Assembly: GCF_027568575.1 (NCBI RefSeq) | Contig: NZ_JANUVP010000005.1 | DNA length: 64,000 bases | Strand: one strand, 5' to 3' | From: Caldifermentibacillus hisashii | Lineage (GTDB): Bacteria > Bacillota > Bacilli > Bacillales > Caldibacillaceae | In this document: positions 18,374 through 25,633 of the stretch, in pieces | How positions within the stretch are numbered: the stretch's first letter is position 1 | Layout of the letters: each line of letters begins with the position of its first letter | Notes under the pieces: generated by a model | Databases searched by the model: none | Told to the model about the DNA's origin: nothing | What the model saw: only the letters and a program-made list of their open reading frames with translations | Made by a program: the position numbers and the translations under genes

Positions 18374-18736
18374 TTGCACGGAAGTGATGAAGTAATTGCC
18401 GCACTTTTTATTCTTGCCGGTTCCATTATTGTGTTTGTCAGTGCTATTGGGATTATCCGCCTACCGGATGTCTATACTCGTTCACATGCAGCATCAAAAA
18501 GTTCGACATTAGGTGTGTTAAGTACATTAGTCGGGACATTACTCTACTTTTTAATTTCTGAAGGCTATTTTAGTATTCGGCTCATAATGGGAATATTCTT
18601 TGTGTTTTTAACAGCTCCTGTTGCTGCTCATCTCATTGCTCGATCGGCCTATCGTAACGGAGTACCACTGACTGAAAAATCGATTGAAGATGAGTTAAAA
18701 AAATATTATTTTGAAAACGAACTGTCAAAAAAATAA
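18374..18736 (+). CDS. mrpG: Na+/H+ antiporter Mrp subunit G
   Basis: A 120-residue NuoJ-related subunit with three spans and the motif IIRLPDVYTRSHAASKSSTLG. The TTG at 18374 has GAGGTG six bases upstream; alternatives at 18356 and 18371 are placed badly for that site. It completes a full A-G antiporter set. The 85-base spacer before it is unusual for an operon otherwise packed with overlaps. No clear terminator follows; an A/T-rich region extends to about 19000. Confidence 0.93.
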   Translation: MHGSDEVIAALFILAGSIIVFVSAIGIIRLPDVYTRSHAASKSSTLGVLSTLVGTLLYFLISEGYFSIRLIMGIFFVFLTAPVAAHLIARSAYRNGVPLTEKSIEDELKKYYFENELSKK

Positions 18737-18779
18737 AGCAGGTTAAACATAATGGTTACCGCCCAAAAAGCCCCTTTTT

Positions 18780-18890
18780 TAAAAAACTAACGTTCAAATC
18801 ACAACACATTGTGTTTTGATAAATATAGATAATACTATATTAGCTAAAATTTTTCCATAAAACCTTTTTGGGTACTAATCACATAATTAT
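18780..18890. repeat. Dispersed repeat, family D, copy 1
   Basis: This stretch resembles 25432-25529. Shared blocks, in order, are AAAAAA..AACG.TCAAAT, then AAAAT.TTT.CAT.AAACC and CCTTTTTGGG..CTAATCA. The right end resembles an imperfect inverted version of the left end in copy 2. The gap 18737-19008 otherwise holds only AT-rich DNA with a TTGACA near 18952 that may belong to the promoter of the following ABC genes. Confidence 0.45.
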
Positions 18891-19008
18891 TCAATGGAAA
18901 TTATTTTAAGGTTATTTTAATAAAAAAATACTTGAATATCTATTGACAATTTTTTTAATAAGGTGTCAAATATAAATAATAAATATTTGCTTTAAAGGGG
19001 TAAAGTGG

Positions 19009-19077
19009 TTGGCGCGCAAAGGGGGATTTTCAAAATTGAACTTCAGCAACAATAGAAAAAGACGGGAGAGATGTTGA
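19009..19077 (+). CDS. 22-codon leader peptide overlapping the ABC permease start
   Basis: A TTG with AAAGGGG eight bases upstream opens a basic 22-residue frame (starts MARKGGFSKLNF, ends RRERC). Its TGA overlaps the permease ATG as TGATG, a classic re-initiation arrangement. It could be a coupling peptide for the permease, or the surviving 5' end of a deleted gene such as the missing binding protein, although it has no signal sequence. No similarity recognised. Confidence 0.4.
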   Translation: MARKGGFSKLNFSNNRKRRERC

Positions 19078-20057
19078 TGACTTTACCTGCGATACTTGAT
19101 GCTTCGGAAATGGGAATTATTTTTGCGATTATGGCACTCGGTGTATATATATCGTTTCGTGTCCTTAATTTTGCAGATTTGACGGTGGATGGCAGTTTTG
19201 TTACCGGCGGGGCTGTTGCTGCGGTAATGATTGTAAATGGTTATTCACCTATATTGGCATCATTGGCTGCACTGATTGCCGGTTTTTTTGCCGGATGTAT
19301 AACCGGTCTCCTTCATACGAAAGGAAAGATCAATGATTTACTTTCCGGAATTCTCATGATGCTGGCCCTTTATTCTATTAACTTACGGATTATGGGGTTA
19401 ACACTGGAAGATGGTGTTTCTCGTCCGAATATTCCGTTATTAAATTCAGACACTATTTTTACAAAAGTTGGGGATTTTTTTAACTCAATCGGACTTGGCG
19501 ATTACGGAATTTTAATTTTTATGATCATTGTCACATTGATATTTAAATTTTTAACAGACTATTTTCTTAAAACGGAAATTGGTTTATCCATCCGGGCAAC
19601 AGGTGATAATCAACGAATGATCCGTAGTTTTTCAGCAAATACAGACGGCTTGATCATTTTAGGTCTCGGTATTTCTAATGCATTTGTTGCATTTTCCGGT
19701 GCCTTAATTGCCCAATACAATCAATTTTCTGATGTTGGAATGGGGATTGGGATGATTGTGGTCGGGCTGGCATCGATTATAATTGGTGAAGCTATTTTCG
19801 GGAAGAAGACGATCGCCCGCACAACTTTAGCTGTTGTATTTGGTGCAATTATTTACCGAATCTTTATCACGATTGCATTAAATCAAGGGATCTTGGATGC
19901 CAGTGACCAGAAATTAGTTACTGCGGTTATCGTTATTTTGGCCTTAGTCTTGCCGAAACTAATCGATAAACAACGGGAGAAAAATCGGAAAGCAAAACAC
20001 AAGCTTCAAGGAAAATCGAACAGTAAAGCAAACGGGGAGGGTGAATCTGTTGCTTGA
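19077..20057 (+). CDS. ABC transporter permease (TrpY-like, LivH/RbsC-type fold)
   Basis: A 326-residue inner-membrane permease with about eight to nine spans and the motif VLNFADLTVDGSFVTGGAVAA near the N-terminus, typical of the putative tryptophan/tyrosine-type TrpXYZ importers. The C-terminus is a basic cytoplasmic tail. ATG 19077 is chosen: GGGAG lies eight bases upstream and the TGATG overlap supports it over ATG 19071. The ATPase gene overlaps its end by eight bases. The substrate-binding lipoprotein (TrpX-like) that normally opens such operons is absent from the window, so the substrate is unknown. Confidence 0.85.
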   Translation: MTLPAILDASEMGIIFAIMALGVYISFRVLNFADLTVDGSFVTGGAVAAVMIVNGYSPILASLAALIAGFFAGCITGLLHTKGKINDLLSGILMMLALYSINLRIMGLTLEDGVSRPNIPLLNSDTIFTKVGDFFNSIGLGDYGILIFMIIVTLIFKFLTDYFLKTEIGLSIRATGDNQRMIRSFSANTDGLIILGLGISNAFVAFSGALIAQYNQFSDVGMGIGMIVVGLASIIIGEAIFGKKTIARTTLAVVFGAIIYRIFITIALNQGILDASDQKLVTAVIVILALVLPKLIDKQREKNRKAKHKLQGKSNSKANGEGESVA

Positions 20058-20844
20058 ACTGAAAAATATTAAAAAGATTTTTAATGAAGGAACATTGGAT
20101 GAAAAAATCGCCCTCGATCACATTAATCTATCTTTGGAAAAAGGTGATTTTGTCACAATTATCGGGAGTAATGGCGCTGGGAAATCAACGTTAATGAATA
20201 TTATATCAGGTGTGCTCTCTCCTGATCTAGGTAACGTAGTCATTCACGGGAAAGATGTAACGAATATCCCGGAATATAAACGTTCCAAATTGATTGGACG
20301 CGTGTTTCAAGATCCGATGGCAGGAACCGCACCTTCCATGACGATTGAGGAAAATTTAGCCTTGGCCTATTCGCGAAATAAAAAACGGACACTTGGTCTC
20401 GGGGTGACAAAAAAACGAAGAGAATTTTTCCGCGAATCGTTGGCCTCATTAAATTTAGGATTGGAAGATCGTCTGAATGCCAAAATTGGTCTTCTATCCG
20501 GTGGGGAACGGCAAGCAATTTCTTTACTGATGGCAACATTCACAGAACCGGATATTTTATTATTAGACGAACATACCGCAGCCCTAGATCCGAACCGAGC
20601 TCAGCTAATTACGGAACTTACGAAGCAAATTGTAAAAAAATATGGCCTTACTACGCTGATGGTTACTCATAATATGCAGCAAGCTTTAGACTTAGGAAAC
20701 AGATTAATCATGATGGATAACGGTCAAATTATTTTAGATATTAATGAAGCGAAGAAAAATCAACTGACGATTGATGATTTATTAATAGAGTTTCAGCGAA
20801 TTCGCGGCGAAAAGCTCGTAACCGACCGGACATTATTAGCGTAA
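20050..20844 (+). CDS. ABC transporter ATP-binding protein (TrpZ-like)
   Basis: A 264-residue ATPase with Walker A GSNGAGKST near residue 37, signature LSGGERQ, Walker B ILLLDEH and the switch His in VTHNM. It energises the permease encoded just upstream, with which it overlaps by eight bases. The TTG at 20050 is preferred because GGGGAGG lies nine bases upstream; the GTG at 20041 abuts that site. A terminator and a dispersed repeat follow. Confidence 0.88.
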   Translation: MLELKNIKKIFNEGTLDEKIALDHINLSLEKGDFVTIIGSNGAGKSTLMNIISGVLSPDLGNVVIHGKDVTNIPEYKRSKLIGRVFQDPMAGTAPSMTIEENLALAYSRNKKRTLGLGVTKKRREFFRESLASLNLGLEDRLNAKIGLLSGGERQAISLLMATFTEPDILLLDEHTAALDPNRAQLITELTKQIVKKYGLTTLMVTHNMQQALDLGNRLIMMDNGQIILDINEAKKNQLTIDDLLIEFQRIRGEKLVTDRTLLA

Positions 20845-20847
20845 ATG

Positions 20848-20892
20848 AAAAGACATTAAGGAAAGCATGTGCTTGACTTGGTGTCTTTTTTT
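20848..20892 (+). terminator. Terminator after the ABC operon
   Basis: AAAAGACA pairs with TGTCTTTT, with an inner AAGCA/TGCTT dyad, and is followed by T's. It starts four bases after the stop codon. Confidence 0.7.
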
Positions 20893-20970
20893 GTACGTTA
20901 AGAAAGTATAAATTTCCAGCAAAGAAGCGAATTCGACGTAGTTGGAAATTTTAAGAATTAAGTATAAGTG

Positions 20971-21022
20971 CAACTACGGCTCTGCTTTCGCCTAAAGGCT
21001 CGGCAATCGCCGAGTTTTCTTT
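20971..21022. repeat. Dispersed repeat, family C, copy 1
   Basis: CAACTACGGCTCTGC, a TCGCCTAAAGGCTCGGC stretch and a CTCGGC/GCCGAG hairpin with TTTTC. Matching copies are at 28498-28550 and 34148-34199, each just downstream of a gene's terminator. The upstream AAGTATAAATTT and CTTTCC-type segments are partly shared too, so the full element may be 100 bases or longer. Confidence 0.8.
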
Positions 21023-21106
21023 AAGGAATAATTTATTGTGTAATTTTCTCGCTAGGACGAATAACAAAATAGCGTTTCCATTATAAGAATTAAGGTGAAC
21101 ATCCAT

Positions 21107-21622
21107 ATGAAAAATGAAGTATATATAGAAAAATTAATAACTTCATTAAAAAATAGGTTGGATAAAAATAGTGCACTGTATCGGAACACTTATTTTGGAA
21201 ATGTAGTTCTCTCAAAAGTAAAGTTTTACCCTGCCTGTACTGATGAAGAACTAAAAAAATATAGTAGTATTCCATTACCGGTGGATTATCTTCAATTTTT
21301 AAAAATATCTAATGGAGCAGAACTGTTTACCGATGATTATAAAGGTAGCCGGGCATTACTTGAATTATATTCTTTGGATAAAATTTTTGAAGGGAAAAAT
21401 TTCTATGTGAATAACTTGAAAATCGAGGATGTATATCCGATTGGTCATTTATTAGACAATGCCGATTTAGTCGTGAACATTCGGGATCTTAGAAACGGGG
21501 GACAATACCTTTCTCTGTCGGATGGTTCAAAAAAATTTAATTATACATTTCAAGAATGGCTTGATAAATTTATCATTGCTCAAGGAAATGAATTTTGGTT
21601 ACTTGATCATCCTTATAGATAA
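21107..21622 (+). CDS. SMI1/KNR4 (SUKH) family protein
   Basis: A 171-residue cytoplasmic protein with the SUKH fold signature: LPVDYLQFLKISNGAELF in the first half and VVNIRDLRNGGQYLSLSDGS, then FQEWLDKFI, in the second. SUKH proteins are frequent immunity proteins for contact-dependent or polymorphic toxins, and some are housekeeping. The ATG at 21107 follows AAGGTG by nine bases; a GTG at 21095 lies within that site. No toxin gene is adjacent; repeats and a gene remnant flank it, so it may be an orphan immunity gene left from a larger locus. Confidence 0.75.
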   Translation: MKNEVYIEKLITSLKNRLDKNSALYRNTYFGNVVLSKVKFYPACTDEELKKYSSIPLPVDYLQFLKISNGAELFTDDYKGSRALLELYSLDKIFEGKNFYVNNLKIEDVYPIGHLLDNADLVVNIRDLRNGGQYLSLSDGSKKFNYTFQEWLDKFIIAQGNEFWLLDHPYR

Positions 21623-21694
21623 TAAAGACACGGCCTTATGTTCATGTTCATATTTGAGATGATTTTTCAAATGCAGTTCATTCAGCTTAGTTAG

Positions 21695-21856
21695 GGGAAA
21701 TTTCTGAACTTTGAGGGGATCATCACCCATATTGAACGTGGCGATTATAAAATAATGAAAGTTGAAAGTAATGTTACTGAATCACCGATTGGGTTAATTA
21801 ACCATCAGTGGAGAGGTCCACTGATGGAAGCTTCACTTTATAACATACTTTTGTAA
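21695..21856 (+). pseudogene. Short unrecognised coding remnant
   Basis: A 53-codon open stretch without a start codon and with protein-like composition (contains GIITHIERGDYKIMKVESN), closed by TAA at 21854. It is bounded upstream by an in-frame TAG. A CCATCAGTGG/CCACTGATGG dyad sits inside it, and CCACTGATGGAAG recurs near 22409 on the other side of the thioesterase gene. I do not recognise the family; it may be the end of a deleted gene. Confidence 0.3.
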
Positions 21857-21915
21857 AATGGAAATGCTAATCCGCAATCCTCCATATAAATCATGTTACT
21901 TTTGGGCAAAGGAAG

Positions 21916-22302
21916 CTAGTCATGCTTTAGAGGCACAACTGCTATCGTGCATCTTGAGATACAAATCAGTTTGTCCTCTTCATCTTTGATTTGGATTTCC
22001 CAAATTTGGGTGGTCCGGCCTTGATGCAAGACTTTCCCTTCTGCCGTAACGATTCCTTCTCTTTTTGAACGAACATGATTTGCATTAATTTCCAGACCAA
22101 AACATGTTTCATTTTCTTGATCAATCAGCAGATAGGCTCCGACGCTTGCAACTGTTTCAGCCAGCGCAACCGAGGCACCTCCGTGAAGATACCCCAGCGG
22201 CTGTCTCGTTCTATCATCCACCGGCATTGTCGCAGTTACAAATCCTTTTTCTAAAATTTTTATTTCAATTCCTAAACTATCTGTCAATCCTTTTGAATAC
22301 AA
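21916..22302 (-). CDS. menI: Hot-dog thioesterase, MenI/YuxO-like
   Basis: A 128-residue PaaI/YuxO-type hot-dog thioesterase. The motif GYLHGGASVALAETVAS carries the HGG and the catalytic Glu of this family. B. subtilis YuxO (MenI) hydrolyses 1,4-dihydroxy-2-naphthoyl-CoA in menaquinone synthesis and is encoded beside the mrp operon, so the nearby mrp operon supports the assignment. The start is TTG with AAGGGGGG six bases upstream. An alternative is a general phenylacetyl- or acyl-CoA thioesterase. Confidence 0.75.
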   Translation of the reverse strand: MYSKGLTDSLGIEIKILEKGFVTATMPVDDRTRQPLGYLHGGASVALAETVASVGAYLLIDQENETCFGLEINANHVRSKREGIVTAEGKVLHQGRTTQIWEIQIKDEEDKLICISRCTIAVVPLKHD

Positions 22303-22497
22303 GTACTTCCCCCCTTAAAAAACTTTTTATCCCACCTGAACGGCGAGTCAAGACCCACACCCAGGATTTTCGAGCTTCCAAAGACGATAGGTGGGGACAA
22401 ACAAAAGCCCACTGATGGAAGTTTCACTGGTATATATCTATATTCGCCCTAAAGTTGAGTTTTTCCTTCTTAACATTTGCTGAGAAATAGTGAAAAA

Positions 22498-23721
22498 TTA
22501 ATTCAAAGTACTGAAATTGCCTTGTTCTAGATCTTTTTGGTCTCTTTTTACACTCCAAAGTAAGAGGAAGAAAGCGAAGGATAGGATGCCGCTTGTTACA
22601 AAAAACACAGAATGGATGCCGATAAATCCCGAAATGGTTCCACCTAATACCGGTCCAATGACATTTCCTAAAAATCGGAAGCTGACATTATAACCGTTCA
22701 CTTCACCTTGAACTTGTAACGGTGCCACTTGCCGGATATAAGCGGTCATACAAGGGATAATTCCTCCTGTTACCATACCGAACAAAAAGCGCAAGATCAC
22801 AAGTTGCCACAAGGCTGTTACCATTCCTTGAGGGATAAATACAATGGCCCCACCGATCAGTAAAGCCATAATTACTTTTTCATAGCCAATTTTGTCTCCA
22901 AGTCTACCCCAACGCCGTGTTGCCAGTAAGTTCCCAAAACCGGTTGCTGAAAAAGCAAGTCCGGCTAAAAAGGCTACACTTTCCGTATGTGCCAACTCAT
23001 TGACATAGATTGCCAAGAGCGGCTGAATAGTGAAGTTGGCTACTTGGACTAGCAGTGAAATAATCATGACTGTAATTAAAACTTTTTTTTGCAAAATAAA
23101 TTCAAGGACTTCTCGTCTCGTAAATTCTTTTGTTTTGGCTTTTTTCTCTGTTTGCCGAACCTCTTTTACTCCAAAAATAACAAACAAGGAAGCTACTGAT
23201 ATAGCAATGGCTGTATAGATAAATGTATATTTAAAGCCAAATTGATCGGCCAGCATTCCGCCGATAAGTGGACCAAAGAGAGAACCGGTTACGTTTCCTG
23301 TTTGCAGAAGTCCCAAAACCTCACCAACTTTTTTCTTCGGTGTTTGAGCTGCAATCATTGCCAGTGATGTTGGGATAAACCCGGTGACCGCCCCCATAAT
23401 AAATCTAAGAATAAACAGTTGGTGGACAGTATGCATAAAGCCCATAAAGAAAAGACTAATGGCAATCCCAAATCCTGTTATTAGTAAAACGGGCTTGTAT
23501 CCATACTTATCGCCAACCCGTCCCCATATGGGTGAGAAAATAAATGCAGTTAAAAACGTGATACCAAACACATATCCTGCCCATTTTTGGACGTATTCTG
23601 TTGTAAAATCCCCCATTGTATTAATGTAAAGGGATAGAAACGGCATAATCATCGTTGTACTGGAAGCAACTAAAAAATTGGCGACCCACATAATTAATAA
23701 GTTTCTCTTTTCTGCTTTCAT
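22498..23721 (-). CDS. MFS multidrug efflux transporter
   Basis: A 407-residue twelve-span major facilitator of the drug:H+ antiporter-1 group. Motif A appears as GRVGDKYGYKP between spans two and three and as GRLGDKIGYEK in the second half; motif C-like glycines (GPLIGG) lie in span five. It resembles YitG/MdtG proteins. The ATG at 23721 is preferred, with AAGGTGATC upstream; the ATG at 23736 precedes that site. Its 5' side faces the 52-bp-period hairpin array. Confidence 0.88.
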   Translation of the reverse strand: MKAEKRNLLIMWVANFLVASSTTMIMPFLSLYINTMGDFTTEYVQKWAGYVFGITFLTAFIFSPIWGRVGDKYGYKPVLLITGFGIAISLFFMGFMHTVHQLFILRFIMGAVTGFIPTSLAMIAAQTPKKKVGEVLGLLQTGNVTGSLFGPLIGGMLADQFGFKYTFIYTAIAISVASLFVIFGVKEVRQTEKKAKTKEFTRREVLEFILQKKVLITVMIISLLVQVANFTIQPLLAIYVNELAHTESVAFLAGLAFSATGFGNLLATRRWGRLGDKIGYEKVIMALLIGGAIVFIPQGMVTALWQLVILRFLFGMVTGGIIPCMTAYIRQVAPLQVQGEVNGYNVSFRFLGNVIGPVLGGTISGFIGIHSVFFVTSGILSFAFFLLLWSVKRDQKDLEQGNFSTLN

Positions 23722-23840
23722 CGTGATCACCTTCATAAAATATTTCGTATCTCTAACTATTATACATAGTTTATCATCTTAAATAAAGACTTTCGGGTTT
23801 CGAAATATTGGTCGTTTTTTATCTAAATGTGGTATTTTTT

Positions 23841-24790
23841 GGCGATAAGAGTGAATCTCGTCGCCGTTTTTGGGCGAGGAAGTCGTATTTTTGACGACGA
23901 AACTGAATCTCGTCACCATTTTTAGCTGAGAAAAGCGCAATTTTGACGACGAGACGCGTTCTCGTCGCCATTTTGAGTTGGAAAAAGCACTATTTTACCG
24001 ACGAGATTCGTTCTCGTCACCATTTTGAGCCGGAAAACACCGTTTTTTGGCGACGAGCCTCAATCTCGTCGCCAATTCGGGTGAGAAAACCACATTTTTG
24101 ACGACGAAACCAAATCTCGTCGCCATTTTAAGCTGGAAAAAGCGCAATTTTGACGACGAGACGCGTTCTCGTCACCATTTTGAGCCGGAAAACACCGTTT
24201 TTTGGCGACGAGCCTCAATCTCGTCGCCATTTTGAGGCGGAAAACCCCATTTTTTGGCGACGAGCCTCAATCTCGTCACCATTATGAGGTGGAAAACACC
24301 ATTTTTTGGCGACGAGCCTCAATCTCGTCATCATTTTGAGCTGGAAAAGGCGCAATTTTGACGACGAAACCAAATCTCGTCACCATTTTGAGCCAGAAAA
24401 CCCCATTTTTTGGCGACGAGCCTCGTTCTCGTCGCCATTTTGAGTTGGAAAAAGCGCAATTTTGACGACGAAACTCGTTCTCGTCGCCATTTTGAGGCGG
24501 AAAACCCCATTTTTTGACGACGAAACCAAATCTCGTCACCATTTTGAGCCAGAAAACCCCATTTTTTGACGACGAAACCAAATCTCGTCACCATTTTGAG
24601 CCAGAAAACCCCATTTTTTGGCGACGAAACCTATTCTCGTCACCATTTTGAGTTGGAAAAAGCGCAATTTTGACGACGAGATTCATTCTCGTCGCCATTT
24701 AGAGCCGGAAAACCCCATTTTTTGACGACGAGCCTCAATCTCGTCACCATTTTGAGCCGAGAGATGCTCAAGTTTAGCGACGAAATTAGA
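23841..24790. repeat. Tandem hairpin array, 52-bp period, about 18 copies
   Basis: The motif TCTCGTC followed by G/ACCATTTTGAG recurs about 18 times, near 23857, 23909, 23962, 24011, 24063, 24115, 24167 and so on to 24741, an average of 52 bases. In each copy a GACGAG arm pairs with CTCGTC; the best copy is TGGCGACGAG (24203-24212) with CTCGTCGCCA (24220-24229), ten perfect pairs and a seven-base loop. Loops vary among a few types (CCTCAAT, ACGCGTT, AACCAAAT, ATTCATT), so copies have been shuffled. Between hairpins a GAGccGGAAAA..CC segment is conserved. Not CRISPR: no unique spacers and no cas genes. Open frames through it are by-products. Confidence 0.95.
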
Positions 24791-24843
24791 ATGGGAATCT
24801 CAATTACTTACTTTAGTTCCAATAGCATAAGCAAATTTAGTTA

Positions 24844-25224
24844 TTAAAAATACTCCTTCGCTAATTCCTCCAGACACCGTAAGCTTTTTTCGGCAAACAA
24901 AGAATCATCTGCTTCTAATTCACTTTTCAACTTATCATATGCGGCCTTTAATGATTCCTTGTATTCCGGAACCTCGCCATCATAAAGTTTAACCATGTTC
25001 TTCGGGACAGGGGTTTGTTCACGGTAGCTTAACGCTTTCCGTTCATGGAAAAACGGTACATCCGCTTGTTTTGGATGATGAAGATCACCTTGCATCGGAT
25101 GTTTGATAACAGCTAGAATGCGGACTAAATAATCGTTTTCTTTTATGGCAGTAACTTCCCCGATATATGTCCCCGTTTTCTTATGTGCACGGACAATTGA
25201 ACCAATTTGAATTGAGGTATCCAT
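24844..25224 (-). CDS. kapB: Kinase-associated protein KapB
   Basis: A 126-residue protein matching KapB in length and sequence: an N-terminal SH3-like part (IGSIVRAHKKTGTYIGEV) and a helical C-terminus. In B. subtilis it is needed for activity of the sporulation histidine kinase KinB and is encoded next to kinB. Here no kinB lies beside it; the 400 bases upstream are non-coding. Start ATG with GAAGGGAG upstream. The downstream side abuts the 52-bp hairpin array. The family name includes lipoprotein, but no lipobox is seen. Confidence 0.88.
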   Translation of the reverse strand: MDTSIQIGSIVRAHKKTGTYIGEVTAIKENDYLVRILAVIKHPMQGDLHHPKQADVPFFHERKALSYREQTPVPKNMVKLYDGEVPEYKESLKAAYDKLKSELEADDSLFAEKSLRCLEELAKEYF

Positions 25225-25431
25225 TTTAGTACTCCCTTCAGTTTGATACTTCTATTTATCATATTAGCGTGTATTTGCAAAATGACAAAATAAAAGGCTT
25301 TTGCGCGGATGGGAATTTCGACAGTAAAAGAAAAACCTTTTACCAACATCAAAAAAACAAATCCCTCTAATATGAAGGATTTGCCTATGCTTTTGGACTG
25401 GAATTATATAAACCGAAACAGTCCATTATTC

Positions 25432-25529
25432 AAAAAAGAACGCTCAAATTGCATCTCGGTAAAGTCCACACGATATTTGTTGAAAATCTTTTCATCAAAC
25501 CTTTTTGGGCGCTAATCAAAACATAAAAT
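25432..25529. repeat. Dispersed repeat, family D, copy 2
   Basis: Matches 18780-18890 in block order: AAAAAAGAACGCTCAAAT, AAAATCTTTTCATCAAACC and CCTTTTTGGGCGCTAATCA. It has no coding capacity. Confidence 0.45.
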
Positions 25530-25550
25530 ATAAGTAATTTTCTAATTTTA

Positions 25551-25570
25551 TTTGCGAAACGGTCTCGCAA
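25551..25570 (-). terminator. Possible weak terminator of asnO
   Basis: TTTGCGA pairs with TCGCAAA across six bases; read on the minus strand it is followed by TAAAATTAG, a poor T tract. Confidence 0.35.
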
Positions 25571-25633
25571 ACATAATTTCCGGCTTTGACCGATTTTATA
25601 AGGAAAAATTGCCATGAATCTCATATAATCATC

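Larger units (their letters stand above)
25225..25633. other. Non-coding gap between kapB and asnO
   Basis: About 400 bases with no supported gene. It holds copy 2 of the dispersed repeat family D (25432-25529) and a small hairpin near the asnO end. In B. subtilis kinB would be expected close by; no trace of it was recognised. Confidence 0.5.

Noticed and set aside
24047..24594. Open frames of 60-100 codons through the 52-bp array
   Set aside because: Same reason: the protein text repeats with the DNA and no start signals exist.
23841..24790. CRISPR array
   Set aside because: The period is regular, but the whole 52-base unit is conserved, there are no unique spacers, and no cas genes are near.
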